Source: CAVQBP01 sp963710745 (GTDB taxonomy: Bacteria; Bacteroidota; Ignavibacteria; Ignavibacteriales; Ignavibacteriaceae). Taken from it: a stretch of 64,000 nt of DNA. The DNA lies in contig CAVQBP010000024.1 of NCBI GenBank assembly GCA_963710745.1, forward strand, positions 124,001-188,000. The letters are read 5' to 3'. Positions 24,779 through 33,844 of the stretch are shown in pieces. The notes below the pieces were generated by a model. The model was not told the origin of the DNA and ran no database searches. It saw nothing but the letters and a program-made list of their open reading frames with translations. The translations under genes were made by a program, and so were the position numbers. Positions within the stretch are counted from its first letter, which is position 1, and each line of letters starts with the position of its first letter.

Positions 24779-25309
24779 TTACTCACCTTTATAATCTACC
24801 AAAGCTCTAACATCATATCCTTTTAATTGATCTCTTCCTTTAAGAAAGGACAATTCTATTATAAAAGACAACTGCACAACTTCTCCTTTTAACTTCTTAA
24901 CAAGATTTGCTGCAGCTTTTGCTGTTCCGCCGGTAGCTAATAGATCATCATGAATCAGGACTTTATCACCCGGCTGTATTGCATCTTTATGAATTTCAAT
25001 TGCATCCTGACCATACTCCAAAGCATATGTTTCGCTTATAGTTTCCGCCGGAAGCTTCCCCGGTTTTCGAACAGGTACAAAACCAACATCCAGTTTTTCA
25101 GCAAGCATCGCGCCAAAAATGAAGCCGCGTGATTCAATTCCTATAACCTTAGTTATACTTTTATTTTGGGTAAATTCAAACAACATTCTAAGTGTAGCTT
25201 TGAACGGAACAGGATCTTTTAAGATAGTTGTAATATCCTTAAAATTTATCCCCTTCTTCGGAAAATCAGGGACACTCCTAATGTAATTTTGTAAGTCAAT
25301 ATTTTCCAT
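24779..25309 (-). CDS. apt: Adenine phosphoribosyltransferase
   Basis: Apt salvages adenine to AMP using PRPP in the cytoplasm. The 176-residue protein shows IRSVPDFPKKGINFKDITTIL, IGIESRGFIFGAMLAEKL, FVPVRKPGKLP and the PRPP loop VLIHDDLLATGGTAKAA (about residues 117-133). Length and motif order are normal. It is tightly spaced with the enoyl-CoA hydratase upstream (8 nt) and the SpoIIM-like gene downstream (8 nt). Confidence 0.95.
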   Translation of the reverse strand: MENIDLQNYIRSVPDFPKKGINFKDITTILKDPVPFKATLRMLFEFTQNKSITKVIGIESRGFIFGAMLAEKLDVGFVPVRKPGKLPAETISETYALEYGQDAIEIHKDAIQPGDKVLIHDDLLATGGTAKAAANLVKKLKGEVVQLSFIIELSFLKGRDQLKGYDVRALVDYKGE

Positions 25310-25317
25310 TTTTTCCC

Positions 25318-26067
25318 TTATTTTTTGTTTAAGAAATTATTCAATCCTTCTTTAAAATCTCCGGAAGAACGGCTTATAGTGTTTAACTCTATTGAATATT
25401 TAATTCCTTCCTCAACTGTTAAATTCGAAACGGCCGAGATCATCTTCTTAATCATTTTTAAACTTGTTAATGAATTCCTGGTTAGTTTTTCCGCAAAGGT
25501 AAATGAATCATTTAAGACATCACCTGATAATAAATCTGCAAAGCCAATTTCATATGCCTTATGTGCATCTAAAATTTCGGCAGATAAAAATAATTGTTTT
25601 GCTTTCCCTTCACCGATTTTTTTTATTAAGAATATTGAAACAATAGCGGGGACAAAGCCGATTTTAGCTTCTGAATATCCGAATTTTGCTTTTTCCGAAT
25701 CGGCAATAATAAAATCACAAACAGAAGCCAAACCGCATCCCCCGGCAATTGCAGGACCATTAACCGCTGCAATAACAGGTTTGGGAAAATTATAAAGATC
25801 TGAAAACAATTGTGCAAGTTCCTCCGAATCCCTTTCATTATCCGTTACTGAAAAATCTTTTAATTCATTTAAATATGCAAGATCTGCACCTGCACAAAAA
25901 CTGCTTCCTTCACCGCTTATAATTAAAACTTTAATGTCATCATCGTTTTTTATAGAATTTAATTTATCTTTTACTGCTTCAATCATTTCCGGATGTAATG
26001 CATTTCTTTTTTCCGGGCGGTTCAGCATAATTAATCCGATGTTGTTTCTTTCAGAATATGTTATCAT
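25318..26067 (-). CDS. Enoyl-CoA hydratase/isomerase family protein
   Basis: The 249-residue crotonase-fold protein has the first oxyanion-hole segment SFCAGADLAYL (near residue 56) and the second in AVNGPAIAGGCGLASVCDF (near 103). GYSEAKIGFVPAIVS follows, in which the Glu would be a catalytic acid. A single catalytic Glu pattern like this is common in methylglutaconyl-CoA-hydratase-type members, but the substrate is uncertain. It starts the run that continues into apt and the MoxR cluster. Confidence 0.88.
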   Translation of the reverse strand: MITYSERNNIGLIMLNRPEKRNALHPEMIEAVKDKLNSIKNDDDIKVLIISGEGSSFCAGADLAYLNELKDFSVTDNERDSEELAQLFSDLYNFPKPVIAAVNGPAIAGGCGLASVCDFIIADSEKAKFGYSEAKIGFVPAIVSIFLIKKIGEGKAKQLFLSAEILDAHKAYEIGFADLLSGDVLNDSFTFAEKLTRNSLTSLKMIKKMISAVSNLTVEEGIKYSIELNTISRSSGDFKEGLNNFLNKK

Positions 26068-26106
26068 TTCAATTCCTAATTTTATTTATTTATATCATAT
26101 AAAAAT

Positions 26107-26165
26107 AAGCGAATGGATGAATGTGTTAATGACATTTAACCAAACATTCATTCACTCATACGCTT
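26107..26165 (-). terminator. Imperfect long hairpin after polX
   Basis: AAGCG (26107-26111) pairs with CGCTT (26161-26165), and the inner parts TGAATGT and ACATTCA extend an imperfect stem reaching the polX stop codon. It sits between the polX stop and the hydratase gene (start 26067). No clean U-run follows, so terminator function is tentative; it could equally be a dispersed palindromic repeat. Confidence 0.4.
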
Positions 26166-27834
26166 AGCTACTAAAGTTTCTTTTAACTTTTCTGTTCAGA
26201 AACTTTTTAAACTTATTTAAATTAAAACAGTTAATTACTTCTTCCGGCTGCAAACCTGCTTTTCTTCCCATCATAATTCCGTAAATCAGATAAGATATTT
26301 CTGATATTGTATGTGCATCAGGATTTATTGAAAACAAACAACCTTTTTCTCTTGCATAATAAACCCAGCGCCATTCCAGATCAAGCCGTTTAGGACTAGA
26401 ATTTATTTCAATTGCTACATTATTAACAAAACAGGCATCGATAACCTTTTTAACATCAAACTTATAAGGATTTCGTGAAAGAAGAAGTCTGCCGGAAGGA
26501 TGAGCCAATACATCAACAAAAGGATTTTCTACCGCTTTTATAATTCGTCTTGTCATTTCCCTTTCATCTAAATTAAAACGGGAATGAACCGATGCAACAA
26601 CAAAATCAAAACCGGATAGGATCTCATCATTATAATCCAGATCTCCATTAACTAAAATATCCACTTCGATACCGGCAAATAAAGCAGCTTTACTTTTTGA
26701 ATTAATTTGCTTTACTTCTTTCCTTTGCTGAAGTACTCTTTTTTCATCCATACCATTTGCATAGAATGCTGATTTACTATGATCATTTACGGCTGCATAA
26801 CTGAATCCTATTTCTTCAGCAGCTTTATTCATTTCAGCAAGAGTATTCTTTCCGTCTGAAAAAGTTGTATGAAAATGAAGCAGACCCTTAAAATCATCAA
26901 AGGTTAAATTGGAATTTTTTAATAAAGATTTGTTCTTCTGATCAAAATATTCTTTTTCCCTCATTTCAGGAATTATGAATGGCATTTTTGAAGTTGAGAA
27001 AATTTCTTCTTCTGAATTCCCCTCAATTTTTTTTGAGTTTAATGATTTAACAAATTCTTCGGAACCTGTAGTTAAAAAGAGCTGCCGGTAATATTCATTT
27101 TTATCCGAAGCAATAAAAATATAAACGGGAATATCCGACAGCTCTTCAATCAAAATTTTATCTTTCAGCTTTTTAAAGTTATAAATTTTATTTAAATCAT
27201 TATAAAAAGCGTTTTGATTTGAGGTTAAAGCGACGAAAATAAGCTGAGAAATAATTTCACTTTTTCTCCTTAATTCTCCTGATTTATCTATTAATTTTAC
27301 AGAGTAAAAGTTGGAAATTTTGTTTAAAAATTCATCCGATAATCTTAAAGCATCGTTTAAGAGAATATAATGGCTGTATATTTTATGCTCTTTTATCCCG
27401 GTTAAAATTTTCTCCTGAAGATTTTCTCCAAAGCCTTTTATATTGACGAGTAAATTTTTCTTAGCTGCTTCTTCCAATTCTTCCAGATTTTTAATACCTA
27501 GTTCAGAATTGATAAGCTTAATTTTTGCAGGATTCAAACCTTTAATTTTTAAAAGCTGCTCTAAACCGTCGGGTATTTCTTCGCGCAGGCTTTTATAAAG
27601 AGCGGATTCATTAGTATTATAGAATTCATAAATTATCTTTTGCAGACCTGCTCCAATCCCCTTAATTTTATTTAATTCTTTCTGCTTTACTACATTATCA
27701 AAATCGGTTTCTATTTTTTTTATTGAACCTGCCCCTATTCTATAAGCCTGAATTTTGAACTTATTTTCCCCTTTCAGCTCAAGCATATCTGCTATTTCTT
27801 CAAGTAATTTAATTGTGTCTTTTTTTGAAGGCAT
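26164..27834 (-). CDS. polX: PolX-type protein: degenerate polymerase domain plus intact PHP domain
   Basis: About 556 residues from ATG 27834; the frame extends 6 residues further, but MPSKKDTIKLLEEIADML is the natural start. In order: the 8-kDa/HhH region (FKIQAYRIGAGSIK, KIKGIGAGLQKII, IKGFGENLQEKI), a polymerase-X palm remnant, and a C-terminal PHP domain. In the palm, the usual GSxRR...DxD reads SGELRRKSEIISQLIFV, so both catalytic Asp positions are lost. The PHP metal site looks complete: HFHTTFSDG, VNDHSKS, GIEVDI, ASVHSRF, VLAHPSGR, NPDAH. It therefore probably acts as a nuclease or phosphoesterase, not a polymerase. Base excision repair is the family context. Confidence 0.85.
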   Translation of the reverse strand: MPSKKDTIKLLEEIADMLELKGENKFKIQAYRIGAGSIKKIETDFDNVVKQKELNKIKGIGAGLQKIIYEFYNTNESALYKSLREEIPDGLEQLLKIKGLNPAKIKLINSELGIKNLEELEEAAKKNLLVNIKGFGENLQEKILTGIKEHKIYSHYILLNDALRLSDEFLNKISNFYSVKLIDKSGELRRKSEIISQLIFVALTSNQNAFYNDLNKIYNFKKLKDKILIEELSDIPVYIFIASDKNEYYRQLFLTTGSEEFVKSLNSKKIEGNSEEEIFSTSKMPFIIPEMREKEYFDQKNKSLLKNSNLTFDDFKGLLHFHTTFSDGKNTLAEMNKAAEEIGFSYAAVNDHSKSAFYANGMDEKRVLQQRKEVKQINSKSKAALFAGIEVDILVNGDLDYNDEILSGFDFVVASVHSRFNLDEREMTRRIIKAVENPFVDVLAHPSGRLLLSRNPYKFDVKKVIDACFVNNVAIEINSSPKRLDLEWRWVYYAREKGCLFSINPDAHTISEISYLIYGIMMGRKAGLQPEEVINCFNLNKFKKFLNRKVKRNFSS

Positions 27835-27943
27835 AATAAAAATCTTATTCAATAAATATTAATATAGTAAAAGCTGAGATGATTAAAATAATAAGATTAG
27901 AAAATCAAGTAGTAAATTATATAAATTAAGAAATGGATTTTAT

Positions 27944-28930
27944 TCAGACTGCCAGTTTGAAATTTAAAAGTTCATCAAGATAGTTAAGAAGAATTGTCTC
28001 AACAGGATTGTATTCTGTTTCCTGCATTAACACCTGTCTTACTTTAGAAACATTATACAAACCCTTCAGGTAGCCTGTATAAAATTTTCTGTGTTCGATA
28101 ACTGCTCTTCTTTCTCCTTTTACTTGTATAGCTAATTTAAGATGCTGAATGCATGTATTTATTTTTGTTTCCTCAGTTGAATTGGAAGAAATAAAGCCAT
28201 TTTCCATTAATTCTTTAGCTTCCTTAAATATCCATGGATTACCGATTGCCCCTCTTGCAATCATTACTCCGTCGGCTCCTGTTTCATCAAAAGCTTTTTT
28301 AACGTCATATGCTGATAAAACATTTCCGTTTAAAACTACCGGTACAGATACAACTTCTTTAATCTTCGGTATCCAATCCCAATAAGCTTCTCCTTTATGT
28401 CCCATTTTTCTGGTACGGCAGTGAACCGTTAATGCCTGAACTCCTGCATCTTCAAGTCTTTTTGCAACTTCAAGGATCTGGATGCTATTATCATCCCAAC
28501 CTAAGCGCGTTTTTACCGAAACCGGCAGTGAAACTGAATTAACAATTTCCTTAACCATCTTCTGCATATAAGGTGGATCTTTTAGTAAAGCTGAACCGGC
28601 TCCATGCCCTACAACATTTTTAACCCAGCATCCGGCATTAACATCAATTAGATCAGGATTTTCAGCTTCAGCTATTTTTGCACCGCCTACCATTGATTCA
28701 ATATTAGCACCATATATCTGAATACCTACAGGTCGTTCTTGTTCCACTATTTCAAGCTTTTTATGTGTTTTTTCAGATTCTCTAATCAATCCTTCAGAAT
28801 TAACAAACTCGGTATAAACCACATCAGCACCGAGTTCCCTGCAGATTAATCTGAAAGAAACATCTGTTACATCTTCCATTGGAGCAAGAAGAATTGCCTT
28901 ATCAATATTTATTTTTCCGATTTTAAACAA
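27944..28930 (-). CDS. dusB: tRNA-dihydrouridine synthase, DusB-like
   Basis: This 328-residue FMN enzyme reduces uridine to dihydrouridine in tRNA. Visible features are LLAPMEDVTDVSFR (flavin site), TEFVNSEGLIR, DVNAGCWVKNVVGHGAG with the catalytic Cys (near residue 100), SVKTRLGWDD, LTVHCRTR and GADGVMIARGAIGNPWIF. GCWV replaces the more usual GCPV next to the Cys. The C-terminal helical tRNA-binding domain is present. It is separated from polX by about 100 nt. Confidence 0.92.
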   Translation of the reverse strand: MFKIGKINIDKAILLAPMEDVTDVSFRLICRELGADVVYTEFVNSEGLIRESEKTHKKLEIVEQERPVGIQIYGANIESMVGGAKIAEAENPDLIDVNAGCWVKNVVGHGAGSALLKDPPYMQKMVKEIVNSVSLPVSVKTRLGWDDNSIQILEVAKRLEDAGVQALTVHCRTRKMGHKGEAYWDWIPKIKEVVSVPVVLNGNVLSAYDVKKAFDETGADGVMIARGAIGNPWIFKEAKELMENGFISSNSTEETKINTCIQHLKLAIQVKGERRAVIEHRKFYTGYLKGLYNVSKVRQVLMQETEYNPVETILLNYLDELLNFKLAV

Positions 28931-29152
28931 CTAAACTTCCCAGAAATTTTTTCCTTAAGATAATGATTATCCTTCAACAATTATACCCATAAATTCGGAT
29001 AATGAGATTAGAGAAAAATTAAAAGAACAAAAAGAATAAAAATTTCCCTGATTTTTTGTTTTTAATGTAAACGATAAAATAAGAACAAATATACATTAGA
29101 ATAACCAAAACTTCGGGAATTACCTAAAATCCCAGAAGGTTGTTTTGTAAGG

Positions 29153-29704
29153 TCACATCCTAGAAGCAATAACATTGGCAAGTTCAGTTGTCTGTTCAAT
29201 AGTCAGCATATTTTGAGTGATATGTTCTGTGTTAGCAAAAACAGTCAATGCGACACACCTATTCCCTTTAGTAAAAGCAACAAGGTTTTCTGCACGATTT
29301 TGTATTGTGGCACCTTTCATTGCCTGATCTCCAAGACCATTAATATCTGCTTTAAAGAAATACTTTTTATAGCTTGGATAATTATTTTGATTAACTAACT
29401 GCACCATAACAATTAGTTTATCATCATTTGTAGAAAAATTAAGATCTCCCCCGGCTCCGATTTTAGGATTTTTAGGAATCAGTTTTACAGCCTTTATACC
29501 GGTTATTTTCTCGATATCACTTGCTGTAAGATAATTATTATAAGAAGTCTGGGTATTGCTGGAAACATTTCGGGAAACTTGTTCTTTTGGAGAAGTGCTT
29601 CTAGTATTATCTTCTTTTTTTACATCTTGATTGCATGAAACAAATGAAAATATCAGGATTATAACAAATAGAAAATTATTAAACAAATTTTTAGATGATT
29701 TCAT
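29153..29704 (-). CDS. Lipoprotein of unknown function
   Basis: The open frame reaches 29749, but ATG 29704 has a good ribosome-binding site (AGAGGG, 5 nt away) and gives a proper lipoprotein signal: MKSSKNLF, a hydrophobic core, and FSFVSC as the lipobox. The mature part of about 160 residues starts with a Ser/Thr-rich linker. It then has YLTASDIEKITGIKAVKLIPK and a predicted alpha/beta region (DDKLIVMVQLVN, RCVALTVFAN). The family is not recognised. It stands alone with gene-free flanks, so context gives no functional clue. Confidence 0.75.
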   Translation of the reverse strand: MKSSKNLFNNFLFVIILIFSFVSCNQDVKKEDNTRSTSPKEQVSRNVSSNTQTSYNNYLTASDIEKITGIKAVKLIPKNPKIGAGGDLNFSTNDDKLIVMVQLVNQNNYPSYKKYFFKADINGLGDQAMKGATIQNRAENLVAFTKGNRCVALTVFANTEHITQNMLTIEQTTELANVIASRM

Positions 29705-30048
29705 AATACCCTCTGAATTAATTGATAATAAATAATCGCCTCTTTTCAAAATTTTATAGGGCTTGAATTAAAAATTATTAGCTGTTCTGGAATTCACCCC
29801 CGGTTTATTATTTCACCCTAAACTTTTTCCCCTCCGGAAAAAGAAGTTGTTCGGAATAATTATTATATATGAACAAAACTTAATTCATTTCAAAAAAATT
29901 ATCAATGCAGGCTTATAATAAAATAGCCTTAATTCAAAATGATTTAAGAAATTGAAGTATAAAATAACTTTTTTTATCAAAATTTTTTTAAAGATCTTTT
30001 TACAATCTCTGAGTTCTTTAGTGGATTACATATTAATTAGTATACTAT
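29705..30048. other. Gene-free region with a hairpin
   Basis: No coding potential is seen. CTTTTTCC (29823-29830) and GGAAAAAG (29836-29843) make a perfect 8-bp stem with a 5-nt loop. On the minus strand it lies about 200 nt beyond the MFS gene stop and is followed by only three T. It may be a weak terminator. Confidence 0.4.
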
Positions 30049-31284
30049 TTAATTTAAGCTTGTTTCCTCTTCTTTAGTATCCGGTTCATATTCTTCAACT
30101 TCAGTGTGAAAGTGAACTCTTTTAGGAAGTATTAGAATACTTAAAATAACTAGTACCAATGTAAAAACAGCACTGCTTAAAAAAGGGAATGTGTAACCTA
30201 AAAATTCAAATGTAAAACCGCCGTATAAAGGTCCTAATACCCTTGCAAAAGCCGATAATGATTGATTTAGACCAAGAGTTACTCCCTGCTTTTCATCAGA
30301 AGTAACTTTAGAAACCAGGCTTAGAAGGATTGGCTGTAAAATGCCAATCCCCAAAGCTAAAACTATTGCAATAACAGCTAATCCCAAAAAATTTCTCCCA
30401 TATGGAAGTAAAGCAAAACCGGCCATCATTAATATTGAACCGATTGTAACTAATTTCAAATCGGATATAGATTTTGAGACAACCCTGATTAAACCACCCT
30501 GGACAATAGCACCTACAAATCCGACAATTCCAAAAATATATCCATTCTGAAGATTGGAAAAACCATAAACCTGATAGCCAAGAAGAGGAACTATTGCATA
30601 TATATTTGCAGTTGTAAAAGTCAGGATAAAAAAGAGAATGACCAACAAAGACAAATCCGGTTTTCTAAAAACCGATTTCATCCCCTGGATATCCAGAATT
30701 TTTTTCGCAGTTATTTTACCTGTATCTTTACTTAAAAGGGATTCGGGAAGTAAAAAAGCAGTAAAAATAAATGCTAAAGTTGAAAAACCTGCGCTTCCAA
30801 ATCCCGTTACCATATACCCGAATTTTGAAAGCAAACCGCCGATCAAAGGACCGAAAACAAAACCTAATCCAAATGCAGCTCCTATCATTCCCATTCCTTT
30901 AGAACGGTTTTCTTTTGTAGTTATATCAGCAATATATGCCTGAGCAACACCGATACTGCTTCCTCCGATTCCGCCGATAATTCTCGATATAATAAGCATC
31001 AGGTAAGTATTTGAAAATGCAAATATTACATAACCTAATGCATTTAAAAGAAGACATATAAGAATTATCGGTTTTCTACCGTTTTTATCGGAGATTTTTC
31101 CAAATAATGGATTAAATATAAACTGAACTAATGAATAGACTGCTATAGCAACACCAACAGCAGTCTCGCTAACATGTAACTTTGATACGGCAAAAGTCGG
31201 CAGTATAGGAATTAAGATTCCAAAGCCTAAAAGATCTATAAAAACAGTTAGAAATATGAGGGTTAATGCGGATCTATTTTTCAT
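30049..31284 (-). CDS. MFS drug/metabolite exporter (TetA-like)
   Basis: The 411-residue protein has 12 predicted membrane helices. The antiporter-type motif A lies between helices 2 and 3 (FGKISDKNGRKPIIL) and GFVFGPLIGGLLSKFGY is in helix 5. These match the DHA1/TetA branch, which exchanges drugs or small molecules for protons at the inner membrane. The substrate cannot be predicted, and no regulator gene is adjacent. A charged C-terminal tail (EVEEYEPDTKEEETSLN) is cytoplasmic. Confidence 0.88.
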   Translation of the reverse strand: MKNRSALTLIFLTVFIDLLGFGILIPILPTFAVSKLHVSETAVGVAIAVYSLVQFIFNPLFGKISDKNGRKPIILICLLLNALGYVIFAFSNTYLMLIISRIIGGIGGSSIGVAQAYIADITTKENRSKGMGMIGAAFGLGFVFGPLIGGLLSKFGYMVTGFGSAGFSTLAFIFTAFLLPESLLSKDTGKITAKKILDIQGMKSVFRKPDLSLLVILFFILTFTTANIYAIVPLLGYQVYGFSNLQNGYIFGIVGFVGAIVQGGLIRVVSKSISDLKLVTIGSILMMAGFALLPYGRNFLGLAVIAIVLALGIGILQPILLSLVSKVTSDEKQGVTLGLNQSLSAFARVLGPLYGGFTFEFLGYTFPFLSSAVFTLVLVILSILILPKRVHFHTEVEEYEPDTKEEETSLN

Positions 31285-31499
31285 AGCAGTATATCCAATT
31301 CACTTTAAGATTCCCCTGTTAATATTGATATTTTAAAATTATACAATTATTTCACATTCATAAAAGTGCTTAAATTAAGTTGTAAATATAAAGATAATTA
31401 AAGAAACGAGTAGTGCGGAATTGTGATCGGTAATTCAATAGAATACTGATTTAACAGATAACGAACCACCACGGATATGTGAATCTAAATCATTTTTTT

Positions 31500-33083
31500 T
31501 CAAGATAGAAATGTTTTAATGTCACTAAGATTATAGACATCTTTCATTGTTTTATCATGCCTCCACTTGTTTATTATAGGGAGTCGAAAAACTACGCCTG
31601 ATTTATGACGAGTTGACTTTTGTATTCCTTCAAACGCCAGCTCAAAAACAAGTTCGGGTTTTACAGTGCAAACAGGACCGAATTTTTCAATGCTATTTTC
31701 TCTTACAAATAAATCTATTTTATAAATTTCTTCAGCTGTTAATCCGGAACAAGCTTTGGCAATCGGTACAAGTCTATTTCCATCCCAAACTCCAAAAGTA
31801 TAATCAGTATATAAATTTGCATTTTGTCCCTCTCCCTTTCGAGCATTTATTAAAACAACATCAATAATCAGAGGTTCCATTTTCCATTTCCACCAATCAC
31901 ATTTTTTCCTTTCTTCACGGTAAGGCGAATTAATCCTTTTCAGCATTAAACCTTCAACAAACCTGCTTCGTGATTCATTTCTTTTTACTTTTAATTCTTC
32001 CCAGGTATTAGCATTAATTTTATAAGAAAAAAATAATTTTCTGCAGGAAATATTATTTATTAGTTCAATTAATTTTTTACTCCTTATATTTAAAGGTTCA
32101 TCCCTGATATCTTTACCATTTAATTCCAAAAGATCATACGCCATTAATACTACAGGAATATCTTTTTTTATTTTTATTGTTATACTTTTTTTCCTAATTC
32201 TTTTTTGTAATTCCCCCAAAGGTAATGGTTTCTCATTCTGCCAGGCAATTATATTTCCTTCTATTACTGTTCCATCCGTAATGAGAAATCTGAAGCTTTC
32301 AAATTCAGGAAATTTTTCATTCAGCATTTCTTCTTCTTGCGACCAAATAAGAATTTTTCCATCTCTTTTAATTATTTGAGCTCTTATTCCACTCCATTTC
32401 CATTCAGCTTGCCAACCTTTTATATCTCCCAGATTTTCCACATCATTATCAAGTTGATTAGGCAGGTAAAATGGGTAAGGTTTACAAAAACCTGAGTCAA
32501 TGGAATCAGTAGAAATAATTTGTTTAAATAAATTCCCATCAGGTTTCCAGTTTCCCATTAACCTGTAAGCTATTACAGGTTCATTGATACCACTGTATAT
32601 CGATAAAGCTTTTATAACTAATTTTGATGAAACGCCTGTCCGGAAACTGCCTGTAATTAATTTGTTCCAGACAAATCTTTCTTTAGTGTTCATATCATTC
32701 CAGGCGGCAATTATTTCTTCCCTCTGAAAATTATCTTCCTTATTATTAAGTGTGAGTAATTTTTCCTCAATCCAATAATGCAAAGATTTTTTAGTTGAAT
32801 TTGAAGACTTTGGAAGTAATAAAGTTATTGTTTCAACCAAATCACCCGCTACTTTAAAAGACTCACCCAAAAGCCAATCTGGAATTTTTGCCAGTTCTAA
32901 AGACCATTCCTTAAGTTTTTTTACAGGAATAATTTGCTTGATTCTTTTTCCAACCAAAAGATAAATAGCCCAGATAGAATCATCAGGATTTGTAGAATCA
33001 AAATATTCAACCAATAAATCAATTTTTTCATCAGTTTTGTAAGCTTCATCCAGTCTTTGGTTGAGTTCGGCAAAATATTTCAA
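31500..33083 (-). CDS. ATP-dependent DNA ligase family protein with altered catalytic motifs
   Basis: The 527-residue protein has an N-terminal helical DNA-binding domain (to about residue 200), a nucleotidyltransferase domain and an OB domain. The adenylation Lys is K229 in AEWKWSGIRAQ, but the usual KxDG Asp is Ser231. In motif III, DGE reads EGN, so the conserved Glu is Asn277. Motif IV (VEGLMLK) and motif V (WWKWK) are normal, as is the C-terminal RLPIINKWRHDK. This branch usually sits with an Lhr-type helicase and an MBL exonuclease gene; neither is adjacent here. It is either a low-activity ligase, a lineage variant, or a decaying gene with an intact frame. Confidence 0.82.
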   Translation of the reverse strand: MKYFAELNQRLDEAYKTDEKIDLLVEYFDSTNPDDSIWAIYLLVGKRIKQIIPVKKLKEWSLELAKIPDWLLGESFKVAGDLVETITLLLPKSSNSTKKSLHYWIEEKLLTLNNKEDNFQREEIIAAWNDMNTKERFVWNKLITGSFRTGVSSKLVIKALSIYSGINEPVIAYRLMGNWKPDGNLFKQIISTDSIDSGFCKPYPFYLPNQLDNDVENLGDIKGWQAEWKWSGIRAQIIKRDGKILIWSQEEEMLNEKFPEFESFRFLITDGTVIEGNIIAWQNEKPLPLGELQKRIRKKSITIKIKKDIPVVLMAYDLLELNGKDIRDEPLNIRSKKLIELINNISCRKLFFSYKINANTWEELKVKRNESRSRFVEGLMLKRINSPYREERKKCDWWKWKMEPLIIDVVLINARKGEGQNANLYTDYTFGVWDGNRLVPIAKACSGLTAEEIYKIDLFVRENSIEKFGPVCTVKPELVFELAFEGIQKSTRHKSGVVFRLPIINKWRHDKTMKDVYNLSDIKTFLS

Positions 33084-33227
33084 GTTTTTCCAATCAAAAA
33101 TTAAAATTAGGTTTTTTAAATTATGTAATTAATCTTATATTTAGTTAGTAATAAATTTTTCCGTATTAGAGATTAAAAGAGAAAAATTGATTATTTAATC
33201 AATCCAATTTGAAATTCAGGGAATTTT

Positions 33228-33839
33228 ATGTTTCAAAAATTATTACCAAAGGAAGAAAAGTATTTCGATAATTTTAAGGAAATGATATCCCATATTACCG
33301 AAATGGCGTCTTATACACACCAGATTTTCACATCCGACATAATTGATAAAGATTTAATAATAAAATTTAAGCCGCTTGAAAGCCGTTGCGATGAGATCTC
33401 TTCCAAGGTGGTCAAAAGACTAAATAAAACATTTATTACTCCATTTGATCGTGAAGATATTTTTGCCTTAATAAAAAGGCTCGATGATATTAGCGACATG
33501 CTGTTTGGCGCTACTATGCGTGTTGAAACTTTTAATATCACAAAAAAAATAGATCATGCTGATAAACTGGCTGCAATAGTTTTAGAACAAATTAAAGAAC
33601 TTGGTAAGGCTATTCAGGATTTAAAGATCAAAAGTACAAATGAGATGAAAGCTGTAAAAATTCTGGAATCGGAAGCTGATAAAGTTTACCAGATTGCGAT
33701 GAAAGAATTATTCGAACTTGAGAAAGACCCGATAAGTCTGATCAAAAAGAAAGAAATACTGGATCTGCTTGAAAACATATCTGACAGATGTCAATCAACT
33801 GCCAATATAATAATGTCAATTTTCATAAAAAACGCCTGA
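33228..33839 (+). CDS. DUF47 (PhoU-like) phosphate transport accessory protein
   Basis: The 203-residue all-helical cytoplasmic protein resembles PhoU-like DUF47 proteins: FQKLLPKEEKYFDNFKEM at the start, then FKPLESRCDEISSKVVKRLNKTFITPFDREDIFALI (spanning residues 46-81), and LLENISDRCQSTANIIMSI at the end. The conserved Glu/Asp pairs are typical metal-binding positions. It ends 5 nt before a PiT transporter, a standard pairing in which DUF47 modulates phosphate uptake. Confidence 0.92.
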   Translation: MFQKLLPKEEKYFDNFKEMISHITEMASYTHQIFTSDIIDKDLIIKFKPLESRCDEISSKVVKRLNKTFITPFDREDIFALIKRLDDISDMLFGATMRVETFNITKKIDHADKLAAIVLEQIKELGKAIQDLKIKSTNEMKAVKILESEADKVYQIAMKELFELEKDPISLIKKKEILDLLENISDRCQSTANIIMSIFIKNA

Positions 33840-33844
33840 GCTTT

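Noticed and set aside
25325..25795. 156-codon open frame opposite the enoyl-CoA hydratase
   Set aside because: Its composition mirrors the crotonase gene on the other strand, and it has no start context or family features.
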